A stretch of 64,000 bases of DNA from Mycobacteroides franklinii (GTDB lineage: Bacteria; Actinomycetota; Actinomycetes; Mycobacteriales; Mycobacteriaceae), in contig NZ_MAFQ01000001.1 in the NCBI RefSeq assembly GCF_002013895.1, positions 310,001-374,000 of the forward strand, written 5' to 3'. Made by a program: the position numbers and the translations under genes. Every line of letters begins with the position of its first letter. The stretch's first letter is position 1. The notes under the pieces are model-generated. The model saw only the letters and a program-made list of their open reading frames with translations. It was not told the DNA's origin and searched no databases. This document shows, in pieces, positions 12,088 to 20,304 of the stretch.

Positions 12088-12100
12088 AGTACCTGGTACT
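12088..12100. promoter_or_regulatory. Perfect 6-1-6 inverted repeat ahead of esterase copy B
   Basis: AGTACC-T-GGTACT lies 12 bases before the ATG at 12112. Copy A has GGTACC at the same place, so a GGTACC-centred operator may be shared by the pair. Inference. Confidence 0.35.
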
Positions 12101-12111
12101 CAGTGTTACTT

Positions 12112-13383
12112 ATGGCACAACCGCACGGCCTCGATGACGCGGCCGCAGAACCCTTCCGCCCGCCCTTCGCGTACCCGCCGCTGGAGCGCGGCATGGAGCT
12201 TCCGCCGGGGGTGAATGGATGGGCGCGTCCCGAGTTTCGGGGGGTGGTGCGCGTCTTCTCGCTCGCCTTCGCCCGGTACCGCGTCGGTGGTGGCGCCATC
12301 TGTGTATACGTGGACGGCGAGCCGGTACTCGACCTGTGGTCTGGGCTGGCACAGAAGGGCGTGCAGTGGACGCGTGACACTGCACCGGTGATCTTCTCGG
12401 CGTCCAAGGGTGTGACCGCCACCATCGTCCACCGGCTCGTGGACCGCGGGCTCCTCGACTACCACGAACCGGTCGCCAAGTACTGGCCGGAATTCGCCGC
12501 CAATGGCAAGCAAACGATCACTGTCGATGAAATCCTGTCGCACACCGCGGGTCTGTCGCGGCTGACGGGTATCGCGCACAACTACGAGGAGATGTTCGAC
12601 CCGGACTTGATGGCGGACCGGCTGGCCGCGGCCCCCGTGGACCGCTACTTCGGCAAGCCCGCGTACCACGCCTTGTCGATAGGCTGGCTCATGGGACGGC
12701 TGGCCAAGGCCGTTACCGGCAAGGACCTTGAGGAGTTGTATCGCACCGAGCTGGCCGAGCCGCTCGGTGTCGACGGCATCTACATGGGGCGCCCACCCGT
12801 GGGTGCACCTTCGGAATCTGCCGCGCTGACACCATATTTGGATCGGGTCGCCCGATCCGGCTTCATCCGTCGCACGGCCCCTCCGGTCATGGGTGTGCTC
12901 GACAAGATGCCCGGCGCCAAGGGGGCCGCGTCGACGCTGTATCAGCCGGGTGCCGAGAGGTTGCTGGCCGATGACGGACACGCCAGTGCGGAGGTGATGG
13001 ACCTGCGTTGTGGGGCGGGCAGTGCCTGCTGCACCGCACCTGCCCTGGCCAAGCTGTACTCCGCGTTGGCCGGTGACGGCAGCGTGGATGGAGTACGGCT
13101 GCTGTCGCCGGAGATCGCCAAGGGGCTGGGTCGCAAGCCCAGTTACCAGATCGACCACACGCTGGGGCTGCCGATGGGCTGGCACCGGGGATATCACTCC
13201 CTGGCAGTGCCGATGATCGGTGGCGGCTTCGGGCATATCGGCGCCGGCGGCTCATTTGGCTGGGCGGACCGGAAACGCAAGATCTCGGTCGCGATCGTGC
13301 ACAACCGGCTGCCCAGCACGATGGTGTTCGATCAGACCGTCATCGGTACGTTCCTGCCGTCGATCATTCGCGCGGCGCGCTGA
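12112..13383 (+). CDS. Beta-lactamase-fold serine esterase, tandem copy B
   Basis: 423 residues from ATG 12112, the start that makes it the same length as copy A; GTG 12040 is an alternative within the hairpin region and is rejected. SASK with Ser96 and Lys99, Tyr in YHALSIGWLMG, and HIGAGGSFGWADRKRK near the C-terminus repeat the copy A motifs. A tandem duplication followed by divergence is clear. The likely role is hydrolysis of lipid or other acyl esters. Its last codons lie in the left arm of a terminator stem shared with the convergent SDR. Confidence 0.85.
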   Translation: MAQPHGLDDAAAEPFRPPFAYPPLERGMELPPGVNGWARPEFRGVVRVFSLAFARYRVGGGAICVYVDGEPVLDLWSGLAQKGVQWTRDTAPVIFSASKGVTATIVHRLVDRGLLDYHEPVAKYWPEFAANGKQTITVDEILSHTAGLSRLTGIAHNYEEMFDPDLMADRLAAAPVDRYFGKPAYHALSIGWLMGRLAKAVTGKDLEELYRTELAEPLGVDGIYMGRPPVGAPSESAALTPYLDRVARSGFIRRTAPPVMGVLDKMPGAKGAASTLYQPGAERLLADDGHASAEVMDLRCGAGSACCTAPALAKLYSALAGDGSVDGVRLLSPEIAKGLGRKPSYQIDHTLGLPMGWHRGYHSLAVPMIGGGFGHIGAGGSFGWADRKRKISVAIVHNRLPSTMVFDQTVIGTFLPSIIRAAR

Positions 13384-13407
13384 CGCGGCAGCGCGAATGA
13401 TCGACGG
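13357..13407. terminator. Bidirectional terminator: perfect 17-bp inverted repeat
   Basis: CCGTCGATCATTCGCGC (13357-13373) and GCGCGAATGATCGACGG (13391-13407) are exact reverse complements with a 17-base loop. It overlaps the last codons and stop of esterase copy B and ends six bases before the stop of the convergent SDR, so it can end transcription from both sides. Confidence 0.8.
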
Positions 13408-13413
13408 GGACGT

Positions 13414-14247
13414 TTACTTACTCGGCCGGGGCAGAACGTAGCGGGTCACCAGCGAGAAGATGTCCTGGTAGCGGGCCCCGGTCAGTCGAACGACCACGTC
13501 CAGGATCTTGGCGTCGGGACCGACCAGTACGCGTGGCTTCTTCTTGCGTACGGCGGTGAGGATGATGCGAGCGGCGGCCTCGGGGCTGGTGTTCGCGAGG
13601 TACTTGTCGAACATCGCGGCCCCGGCCTTGACGTCGTAGCCTTCCGCGGCGGTGGAGTTGCGCGCGATGGCGGTCTTGATGCCGCCGGGGTGTACGCAGG
13701 TGACCGCGACCGGCTTCTTGCCGATGATCATTTCCTGGCGCAGCGACTCGGTGAACCCGCGCACGGCGAATTTGGCTGAGTTGTAAGCACTTTGGCCGGG
13801 CATGGACAGCACGCCGAAAAGGCTGGACACGTTGATGACGTGGCCGTCGCCGGAGGCGATCAGGTGCGGCAGGAAGGCCTTGGTGCCGTTGACGACGCCC
13901 CAGAAGTCGACATCGATGATGCGCTCGATGTCCTTGAACTGGCTTTCCTCTACCTCGCCCTGGAAGGCGATGCCGGCGTTGTTGTAGATCTGGTTGACCT
14001 TGCCGAAGTGTTCCTTGATGGCGTCGGCGTAGAGCAGGAAGGCTTCGCGCTCAACGACATTGAGTCGATCCGCGCGGACTTCGGCGCCCAGGGCCTTCAC
14101 CTGGCGTTCGGTTTCGGCCAGCCCTTCGGTGTCGACGTCGCTGATGGCGATCTTGGCGCCCGATCTCGCGAGTTCCACGGCCAACGCGCGTCCGATTCCC
14201 GAACCGGCGCCGGTGACCACGGCGACCTTGCCGCTGAAGCCTTCCAT
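13414..14247 (-). CDS. Short-chain dehydrogenase/reductase, tandem copy 1 (Rv1245c-like)
   Basis: 277 residues, ATG at 14247 with AGGAG seven bases upstream. Classical SDR: TGAGSGIG cofactor loop (about residues 12-19), acidic IAISDVD after strand 2, NNAG, catalytic Ser in NVSSLFG and Tyr-Lys in YNSAK. It resembles M. tuberculosis Rv1245c, which also follows lpqZ. The C-terminal basic KKKPRVLVGPDAK and a hydrophobic tail are shared with copy 2. The Asp after strand 2 (SDVD) argues for NAD over NADP. Substrate unknown. Confidence 0.9.
   Translation of the reverse strand: MEGFSGKVAVVTGAGSGIGRALAVELARSGAKIAISDVDTEGLAETERQVKALGAEVRADRLNVVEREAFLLYADAIKEHFGKVNQIYNNAGIAFQGEVEESQFKDIERIIDVDFWGVVNGTKAFLPHLIASGDGHVINVSSLFGVLSMPGQSAYNSAKFAVRGFTESLRQEMIIGKKPVAVTCVHPGGIKTAIARNSTAAEGYDVKAGAAMFDKYLANTSPEAAARIILTAVRKKKPRVLVGPDAKILDVVVRLTGARYQDIFSLVTRYVLPRPSK
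13837..13932. repeat. 96-bp stretch identical to 14713-14808 (inside the two SDR genes)
   Basis: Every base matches the second SDR copy, including third codon positions, while flanking parts of the same genes differ at many silent sites. This is the pattern left by recent gene conversion or strong local constraint. Confidence 0.85.
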
Positions 14248-14266
14248 AAGTGTCTCCTTGTTAGAC

Positions 14267-14281
14267 GACTGTCAAATAGTC
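14267..14281. promoter_or_regulatory. Operator-like inverted repeat in the SDR leader
   Basis: GACT-gtcaaat-AGTC sits 20 bases upstream of the copy 1 ATG. The same surroundings (GTCAA...AGT...GGTAATGG) recur upstream of copy 2 at about 15155-15180, so the duplication carried its regulatory region along. Inference. Confidence 0.4.
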
Positions 14282-14292
14282 AGAGTAATGGG

Positions 14293-15123
14293 TCAGTGGG
14301 AGCGCTTGGGCAGCAGGAACCGCGCGCCGAGAGCGAACAGATCCTGGTAACGCGCACCGGTCAGCCGGACCAGGACGTCGATCACCTTGGCATCCGGCCC
14401 GACGAGCACGCGTGGCTTCTTCTTGCGTACGGCGGTGAGGATGATGCGGGCGGCGGCCTGGGGGCTGGTTCGCGCAAGCAGGTCGAACAACTTCGCGAAC
14501 TCGGCGGGGTCGTAGCCCTCGGCCATGGTGGCGTTGCGGGCCACATTGGTCTTGATACCGCCGGGGTGTACGCAGGTGACCGCGACGGGCTTCTTGCCGA
14601 TGATCATTTCCTGGCGCAGCGACTCGGAGAAGCCGCGTACAGCGAATTTCGCTGCGTTGTAGGCGCTTTGGCCCGGGCAGGACATGACGCCGAAGATCGA
14701 CGAGACGTTGACGACGTGGCCGTCGCCGGAGGCGATCAGGTGCGGCAGGAAGGCCTTGGTGCCGTTGACGACGCCCCAGAAGTCGACATCGATGATGCGC
14801 TCGATGTCTTTGAACTGGCTGGCTTCTACTTCACCGTGAAAGTCGATACCGGCGTTGTTGTAGATCTGGTTGACCTTGCCGAAGTGTTCTTTGACGACGT
14901 CGGCGTAGAGCAAGAAGGCCTCACGCTCGGCGACATTCAGGCGGTCGGATCTGACATCACCGCCGAGGCTTTTTATCTGGCGTTCGGTTTCAGCCAGGCC
15001 CTCGTTGTCGATATCGCTGATGGCGACCTTGGCGCCTGATCTCGCGAGTTCGACGGCCAACGCGCGTCCGATTCCCGAACCGGCGCCGGTGACTACTGCG
15101 ACCTTGCCGCTGAAACCCTCCAT
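14293..15123 (-). CDS. Short-chain dehydrogenase/reductase, tandem copy 2 (Rv1245c-like)
   Basis: 276 residues, ATG at 15123 with AGGAG six bases upstream. TGAGSGIG, ISDID, NNAG, NVSSIFG and YNAAK are intact. It is very similar to copy 1 along the whole length; the largest differences are in the substrate loop after the PG motif (KTNVARNATMAEGYDPAEF against the copy 1 sequence), so the pair may act on related but different substrates. It is the upstream member of a two-gene minus-strand unit with a 45-bp spacer. Confidence 0.9.
   Translation of the reverse strand: MEGFSGKVAVVTGAGSGIGRALAVELARSGAKVAISDIDNEGLAETERQIKSLGGDVRSDRLNVAEREAFLLYADVVKEHFGKVNQIYNNAGIDFHGEVEASQFKDIERIIDVDFWGVVNGTKAFLPHLIASGDGHVVNVSSIFGVMSCPGQSAYNAAKFAVRGFSESLRQEMIIGKKPVAVTCVHPGGIKTNVARNATMAEGYDPAEFAKLFDLLARTSPQAAARIILTAVRKKKPRVLVGPDAKVIDVLVRLTGARYQDLFALGARFLLPKRSH
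14713..14808. repeat. Second copy of the 96-bp identical stretch
   Basis: Identical to 13837-13932; see that entry. It codes for the region just after NNAG through the IIDVDFWGVVNGTKAFLPHL block. Confidence 0.85.
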
Positions 15124-15209
15124 GGGGCACTCCTGACAGATTTACGTTGTGAGCCTGACGTCAATCAGTGAGGGTAATGGATGGCAACCCGGCGTGGTCA
15201 TGGCGGCGG

Positions 15210-15851
15210 TCAGGTCTTGAGGCCCACGCAGATCCAGTCGACGGAGATCAGTGGTGGCGTAATGGGGCGTTCCACCGGGCGCTGCACCACGACGTCGAAA
15301 CCTGCGCGCGAGAACAAGCGCTCCATTTCGCCGGCCGTCGGGAAATGTGCAGGGCCGCGCTCACCCGTTCCGTTGCGCATCCAGCGACGTTCCTTCGGGC
15401 AGATCGTCGCGACCGCGGCCATGCCGCCCGGGGCCAGCACGCGGTAAAACTCCGCCAGCGCCGCGGGCTGGTCGAAGAAATGGAATGCGGACGTGGTCAC
15501 CACGGCGTCTAGGGCGCCGTCGGCGAACGGGAGTTGCTCCGCGGGCGCCTTGCGCCACTGCACCCCGGCCGAGCGGGCCCTTGCCTTGGCGAGCATGCCG
15601 TCGGACATGTCCACCCCGTAGACGGTTGCCGACGCCAGCTCATCCTGGATGCGTGCGGCCAATATGCCAGTGCCACAAGCGATATCGGCGATACGTTGAG
15701 CATCGTGGTCACGTAACTGCCTGATGGTGTCCGTCTGGGCCGGGCTATAGATGTGGCGTTGCACGAAGGGGAAGTTGTACACCCGGGACATCAGAGTCCA
15801 GTACCGCGTGACCAGCTCGTTGAATGAACGCCGTTGGGCGATGGCCGTCAT
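15210..15851 (-). CDS. Class I SAM-dependent methyltransferase (UbiE-like fold)
   Basis: 213 residues. Motif I IADIACGTGIL (residues 54-64), acidic GVDMSDGM after strand 2 and AVVTTSAFHFFDQP at motif IV fit the Methyltransf_11/UbiE group. Substrate is not deducible. The gene stands alone on the minus strand, 86 bp from SDR copy 2, and faces a regulator across 242 bp of non-coding sequence in which I see no further gene. Confidence 0.85.
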   Translation of the reverse strand: MTAIAQRRSFNELVTRYWTLMSRVYNFPFVQRHIYSPAQTDTIRQLRDHDAQRIADIACGTGILAARIQDELASATVYGVDMSDGMLAKARARSAGVQWRKAPAEQLPFADGALDAVVTTSAFHFFDQPAALAEFYRVLAPGGMAAVATICPKERRWMRNGTGERGPAHFPTAGEMERLFSRAGFDVVVQRPVERPITPPLISVDWICVGLKT

Positions 15852-16093
15852 CGTTGAAACCTAGGAGTGGCGCCTGGATGACGTCCGCGACTCCGTGTGA
15901 ACTTGGTGAAATACACGAGGGTCACGGCCGAAAGCTATGACCGGTCCCAATAACCCGAACTGCTCGTGATGAACCTGCGAGCAAACCACCGAACTCGTGT
16001 GCGGAACGGTAGGGTGCGCAAGGGTCTCGCGGACGTGATTCGTGAGGGATACGGGTATTCCACGGTGCAGTGGGAGAAGGTTGGAGTCCGCTG

Positions 16094-17248
16094 ATGACGG
16101 CGTCACTCAGTGATCGGTTCATGCGTCGGCTGCCGGAGACGGCGCGCCGCGCAGTGGACTGTTTCGCTGCCGAGGTGCCGTACTACGGGATGTTGCCGCG
16201 TGAGGTTCTCGACGGAGAGATTACCGAGTTCACCAAGCAGCATTTCCGAATCTTCTCTCGGGTACTGGTGGAATCCCGGGCCCCCACGGAAGACGAGATC
16301 GCGGTGTCGATCCTGGCGGCATCCCGTCGGGCGCAGGAGGACATCCCGCTTCCGGCGATTCTGGCCGTCTACAACGTCGCCGCACGGGTGGGCATCGAGA
16401 CGCTCCGGGAGCTGGCAACCCCTGACGAGGTCGGCGAGGTCCTCGCTATCAGTACGCAGGTGCAGCGATATCTACAGCTGATGCTGCCCGCTGTCACCAC
16501 TGCCTATCTCGAAGAGCGCCAGGGTCTTTACAGTGCGACGACGGAGGCGCGGCGCGACCTCTTCGACGCGTTGGTCAAGGGGACGCAATGGGTAGAGGCC
16601 GCCGAGCGCGCCAACGTCACGCTGGCGCTGTCCTACAACGTGCTATTCCTGTACCTCCCGGAACCGGCGGTGAACACCGTGGTGGCACGGCGGCGTGCGC
16701 ATCTGGTGCAGGACATCGTCGACGAGTACGCGCGCGAACCCGTGCTCACGTCGCTGGACGGCCGCGGGGGCACCATCTTGTTACCCGCGGTGGGCAAGGT
16801 GGAATCGCTGCTGCCATTGTTCTCGGAGGTGGCAGGGGGGCCGGTCACGCTCGGGGTCTCCGATGCCACCGACCCCGGCGAGATTGCCGCCGCCGCCGAT
16901 GAGGCGCGCGAATTGACCGTGCTCGCATTGAGACTCGGTCGAGTGCCGGGGGCATATCGGCTTGCCGATCTGCTGCTGGAATACCAGATCACCCGTCCGG
17001 GTAGGGCTCGGGACCTGCTCGCCGCCACGGTTCAGCCGCTTGCCGCGCACCCTCACCTGCAACAGGCACTCAGTGCGTACCTACAGCACGAGCACGGGCG
17101 CCAGTTGGCGGCCAAGTCACTGCATGTGCATCCCAACACCCTCGACTACAGGTTGCGTCGGGTGGCCGAGCTCACCGGCCTGGACCCCGCGCAGCCGTCG
17201 GCCGCGCGGACTCTTGCCGCCGCACTGCTGGCGGTGAAGGCGCGCTGA
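16094..17248 (+). CDS. PucR/CdaR-type transcriptional regulator
   Basis: 384 residues from ATG 16094 (GGAG seven bases upstream). The N-terminal part is helical (RsbRD-like); the C-terminus carries the PucR helix-turn-helix block with HPNTLDYRLRRVAELTG near residue 350. Such proteins sense a ligand and control adjacent catabolic or transport genes. The neighbours are the divergent methyltransferase and the convergent lipase, eight bases away. The target is unknown. Confidence 0.87.
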   Translation: MTASLSDRFMRRLPETARRAVDCFAAEVPYYGMLPREVLDGEITEFTKQHFRIFSRVLVESRAPTEDEIAVSILAASRRAQEDIPLPAILAVYNVAARVGIETLRELATPDEVGEVLAISTQVQRYLQLMLPAVTTAYLEERQGLYSATTEARRDLFDALVKGTQWVEAAERANVTLALSYNVLFLYLPEPAVNTVVARRRAHLVQDIVDEYAREPVLTSLDGRGGTILLPAVGKVESLLPLFSEVAGGPVTLGVSDATDPGEIAAAADEARELTVLALRLGRVPGAYRLADLLLEYQITRPGRARDLLAATVQPLAAHPHLQQALSAYLQHEHGRQLAAKSLHVHPNTLDYRLRRVAELTGLDPAQPSAARTLAAALLAVKAR

Positions 17249-17256
17249 CGTCCCGA

Positions 17257-18564
17257 TCAGAGTTTCCCGGCGAGCAGCTTCACAATCGCCACTATCTGCC
17301 GGACATACATGATCAGAGCGCGTGGCGCGAGAAATGTCGAAAGCACCGTTCGGACATCGGGTTGTGCCGGTAATGGCCTGCCGCGCATACGTTCGTCGAG
17401 CCAACCGAGCGCATCATGGCCGCCGGACAGTAACAAAAAGACACGTTCGCTGGCGCGGTCGCGTCGGTAGGTGACATGTGCGCCACCGGCGATGTAGTCC
17501 TCGGCGAGTTGGTCGGTGCTGTAAACCGGCAGGAGTACGTCGTGCATCGAGTGGTAGAGGTAGATCGGTGCGGTGGGGATGCGCAATCCCAGCGTCATGG
17601 CGTCCGTGAGCGCAGCGATCTCCGGTGTGTCCATCACTTCTTCGAGCGGGCGGACGAAGATCCTGTTGAAGTTGAGAAATGGCCAGTACAACAGTGCCTG
17701 GATGACGGTGAGGCGTTCGGCCTTCTCCACCATCCGGCGACCTCGCTTGGTGAGGTGCTTCTGCAGGTAGTCCTGGATTGAGGGGCTGACCCGCATCATG
17801 GCCGCCAACACGATGATGATGAGCCCCGAAGCGTATTGGCCGCTGAGCTGGTGCATGAGTGGGCCGGGTTGGGGAGCGGGCGCGCCGATCAATGCCCCGA
17901 CCAGGTTGAGTTCGGGCGCGTACTCACCGGCTAGCTCGGCGGCCCAGGCGGTGGCGTTACCACCGGCCGAGTATCCCCAGACCGCGGCCGGTGTTTGGGC
18001 CGTCAGACGCGGGATGCCGTCCTCGCCGGATGCGGCAATGGTGGCGCGCAGCGCGTCCAGCACGTGGTAGCCGGGTTGTTTGGGCGCCATCCAGAGGCCC
18101 TTCGGTCCCTCATGGTCGCTGATGGTCACTATCCACCCCCGTTGGAGGGCGGCGACAGCCAGCAGAAACTCGTTCTGTGACTGATTGATGCCGAAGGTGC
18201 GGTGCTGCAGGTAGTACGAGGGGAATCGCTTGGGGGTGACGGCATCGATCGCGCTCTGGAAGGCGAGCAGCGGCGCTTTTCCTGTCGCGGTCTTGGGGAC
18301 GAGCACTGTTGTCACGGTCGTCTCCGGGGACCCGTGCAAATCGGTGCTGCGGTAGAGCACCTGCCATGCGTGCAGTCGCAGCGGGATGAGTCCGAACAAG
18401 CCGATCTGAACGCGCCTGCGGCGCAGCGCCGTTCCGGGTGCTGTCTTCTCCCAGCCGCCGGGCGGCAAGAAGAATGGGTCGACCGGGGACGGCAATGGTT
18501 TACCGAGTTGCATTGGCCAGGCCTCGATCGGCTGAGTCGACGCGGGCGCAGTGCCGGCTGTCAT
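17257..18564 (-). CDS. LIP-family (secretory lipase type) alpha/beta hydrolase, copy 1
   Basis: 435 residues. Nucleophile elbow GYSAGG, then an acid in LYHSMHDVLLP and a late histidine in SGGHDALGWL give a complete triad. The overall order fits the PF03583-type lipases, which hydrolyse triacylglycerols or acyl esters. I see no convincing signal peptide: the N-terminus is Pro-rich and polar, so secretion by the general route is doubtful. It is paralogous to the gene at 18857. Transcription would start in the 292-bp spacer upstream. Confidence 0.83.
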   Translation of the reverse strand: MTAGTAPASTQPIEAWPMQLGKPLPSPVDPFFLPPGGWEKTAPGTALRRRRVQIGLFGLIPLRLHAWQVLYRSTDLHGSPETTVTTVLVPKTATGKAPLLAFQSAIDAVTPKRFPSYYLQHRTFGINQSQNEFLLAVAALQRGWIVTISDHEGPKGLWMAPKQPGYHVLDALRATIAASGEDGIPRLTAQTPAAVWGYSAGGNATAWAAELAGEYAPELNLVGALIGAPAPQPGPLMHQLSGQYASGLIIIVLAAMMRVSPSIQDYLQKHLTKRGRRMVEKAERLTVIQALLYWPFLNFNRIFVRPLEEVMDTPEIAALTDAMTLGLRIPTAPIYLYHSMHDVLLPVYSTDQLAEDYIAGGAHVTYRRDRASERVFLLLSGGHDALGWLDERMRGRPLPAQPDVRTVLSTFLAPRALIMYVRQIVAIVKLLAGKL

Positions 18565-18856
18565 CTGGCTCCTGTCCTTGGTGTGGTCGTCCCGTCCGGA
18601 TTGAGTGACATTGATAGTAAGAAACCTCGGATGCGCGCAGCGTATTCAACAAGAATGGTCCACGGCAACGAATCGTCACCGAATCGGGGTTACCCCCTAA
18701 AGCGCGCATCGGACCTTGTAGTTCGTCACCGATCAAGCAAACGGCCGAATCCAATATTTGGACACGTGCCATTTTACAGGGTTCGCGATATTCGCTGCCC
18801 AGCGGGTTGTCGACAGCCGGTGGCACCGAAAAATGAAGTGCGATGCTATTTTCTGG
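18565..18856. other. Spacer between the two lipase genes, AT-richer, with an inverted repeat
   Basis: No coding frame is convincing here. TCCAA-TAT-TTGGA at 18750-18762 is a perfect short palindrome in a locally AT-rich stretch and is a candidate operator for the downstream lipase (17257-18564). Confidence 0.4.
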
Positions 18857-20203
18857 TTAAGTTGCCGTGTCGGAGAATACGTGTCGCTGCGCGATGGCTA
18901 GAGACGGCCGAGTAGTAGCTTCGCGATGCCCCACTGCCAGCGGAGCTGGCTCACTGCCGCGCGTGCGGTCAAGCGAGAGCACAGTCTGGACATCGGGCTG
19001 GGGCGCCAAGGGCTCACCTGCCATCCGCGCTGCCAACCAGCCGAGCGCGTCGCCTCCGCCCGTGAGGGCGAGAGATATGTGCTCGCTCGCGTGGTCACGC
19101 CGGTAGGTGAGATTGACCCCGCGGGTGATGTATTGGTCGGCAAGGTAATCGGAGCCTCCGATCGGCAATAGCTGATCGTGGACGCCGTGATACAGATAGA
19201 CCGGGGCCAGTGGAGTGTGCTGGCCGAGTTTCATCCGCTGGGTGATCGAGGCGATTTCGGGTGCCTTCATCAGTTCCTCGACAGTGTGATCGACGAGCTT
19301 GTCGAAATTCATGAACGGCCATCGCAGTACCGATTCTGCGAGGCTGACAGTGGCGGCCCTCTCGATAATCTGACGTCCCCTGGCGGTCAGGTGCCCGCCC
19401 AGAAAGTCGTGGGCGCTGTGATGTGCACGCATCATGGCGGCCAGGACCGGCAGGATAAGTCCCGAGGCGAATCGTCGACTGTGGTGTGGCACCAATGAGC
19501 CGGGTACGGCTGCCGGTGCGCCGAGCAGTGCTCCGACAATGTTGAGCTCCGGTGCGTACTCGGGGGCCATCTCGGCGGCCCATGTGCTGGCGGTGCCGCC
19601 GCCGGAATAGCCCCAGAGCCCGATCGGTGTGTCCTCGGGTAGTGGCGGCACTCCTCTCGTCCCGCCGGCGCGCAAGGTTGCGCGCACGCCGTCGAGCACG
19701 TGATAGCCCGGCTGCCGATCTACCATCCAAAAGCCCTGGGGCCCTTCGTGGTCGCTGACCGAGACGATCCATCCACGGGCGAGTGCGGCCACCATCAACA
19801 ACAGTTCGTTCTGCGTTTGATTGAGGCCGAAGGAGCCCGGCAGCAGCCCGTACGACGGGAACGACCGCGATGTCACCGCGTCGATGGCGCATTGGTAGGC
19901 CAGCACCGGGCCTGTGACGTTGTGGGGTACCAGCACGGTGGTCACCGTGGTCTCCGGTGCACCGTTGAGGTCCGTGGTTCGGTAGAGCAGCTGCCAGGCC
20001 TGCAGGCGCAGGGGGACGATGCCGAATAAGGCGATTCGAACTTGCCTGCGCCGCAGCAGGTTCCCGGGCAGCGTGTTTTCCCAACCAGGTGGGGGAACGT
20101 AGAAGGGATCCCGCGGCGACGGTCTGGGTTTGGTGGTGAGCGGTGGCCACTCTTCGATGGGAAGCGTTATGGGTCCGCTTGCGGGAGCGGGCTCTGTGGT
20201 CAT
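18857..20203 (-). CDS. LIP-family (secretory lipase type) alpha/beta hydrolase, copy 2
   Basis: 448 residues from ATG 20203; an in-frame GTG seven codons upstream is possible. GYSGGG is the nucleophile elbow, with LYHGVHDQLLP and TGGGDALGWLA downstream. In copy 2 the position matching the late histidine of copy 1 (SGGHDALGW) reads TGGGDALGW, so the catalytic histidine may be missing or supplied elsewhere. The C-terminus is longer and polar. Copy 2 precedes copy 1 in the direction of transcription. Confidence 0.82.
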   Translation of the reverse strand: MTTEPAPASGPITLPIEEWPPLTTKPRPSPRDPFYVPPPGWENTLPGNLLRRRQVRIALFGIVPLRLQAWQLLYRTTDLNGAPETTVTTVLVPHNVTGPVLAYQCAIDAVTSRSFPSYGLLPGSFGLNQTQNELLLMVAALARGWIVSVSDHEGPQGFWMVDRQPGYHVLDGVRATLRAGGTRGVPPLPEDTPIGLWGYSGGGTASTWAAEMAPEYAPELNIVGALLGAPAAVPGSLVPHHSRRFASGLILPVLAAMMRAHHSAHDFLGGHLTARGRQIIERAATVSLAESVLRWPFMNFDKLVDHTVEELMKAPEIASITQRMKLGQHTPLAPVYLYHGVHDQLLPIGGSDYLADQYITRGVNLTYRRDHASEHISLALTGGGDALGWLAARMAGEPLAPQPDVQTVLSLDRTRGSEPAPLAVGHREATTRPSLAIAQRHVFSDTAT

Positions 20204-20252
20204 CTGGTGCAGCGTATTGAACACGCGCGCACTACGGCAGGCATCCAGCGAC

Positions 20253-20288
20253 AGATCAGGCCCATCCCCTAAGGGACGGGCCTGATCT
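20253..20288 (-). terminator. Terminator of kgd
   Basis: AGATCAGGCCC (20253-20263) and GGGCCTGATCT (20278-20288) are perfect reverse complements, and TCCC/GGGA inside extend the stem. It lies 16 bases beyond the kgd stop and before the start of the next minus-strand gene. No strong T-run follows, as is usual in mycobacteria. Confidence 0.75.
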
Positions 20289-20304
20289 TGGGCTCAATCA
20301 CTCC

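Noticed and set aside
10735..13383. Class C beta-lactamase resistance genes
   Set aside because: No signal peptide and motif spacing fits family VIII esterases (Lip proteins) better, so antibiotic hydrolysis is not claimed.
13792..15039. A 415-codon plus-strand open frame across both SDR genes
   Set aside because: It is antisense to two clear SDR genes with ribosome sites; its repeats come from the gene duplication and it shows no protein motif.
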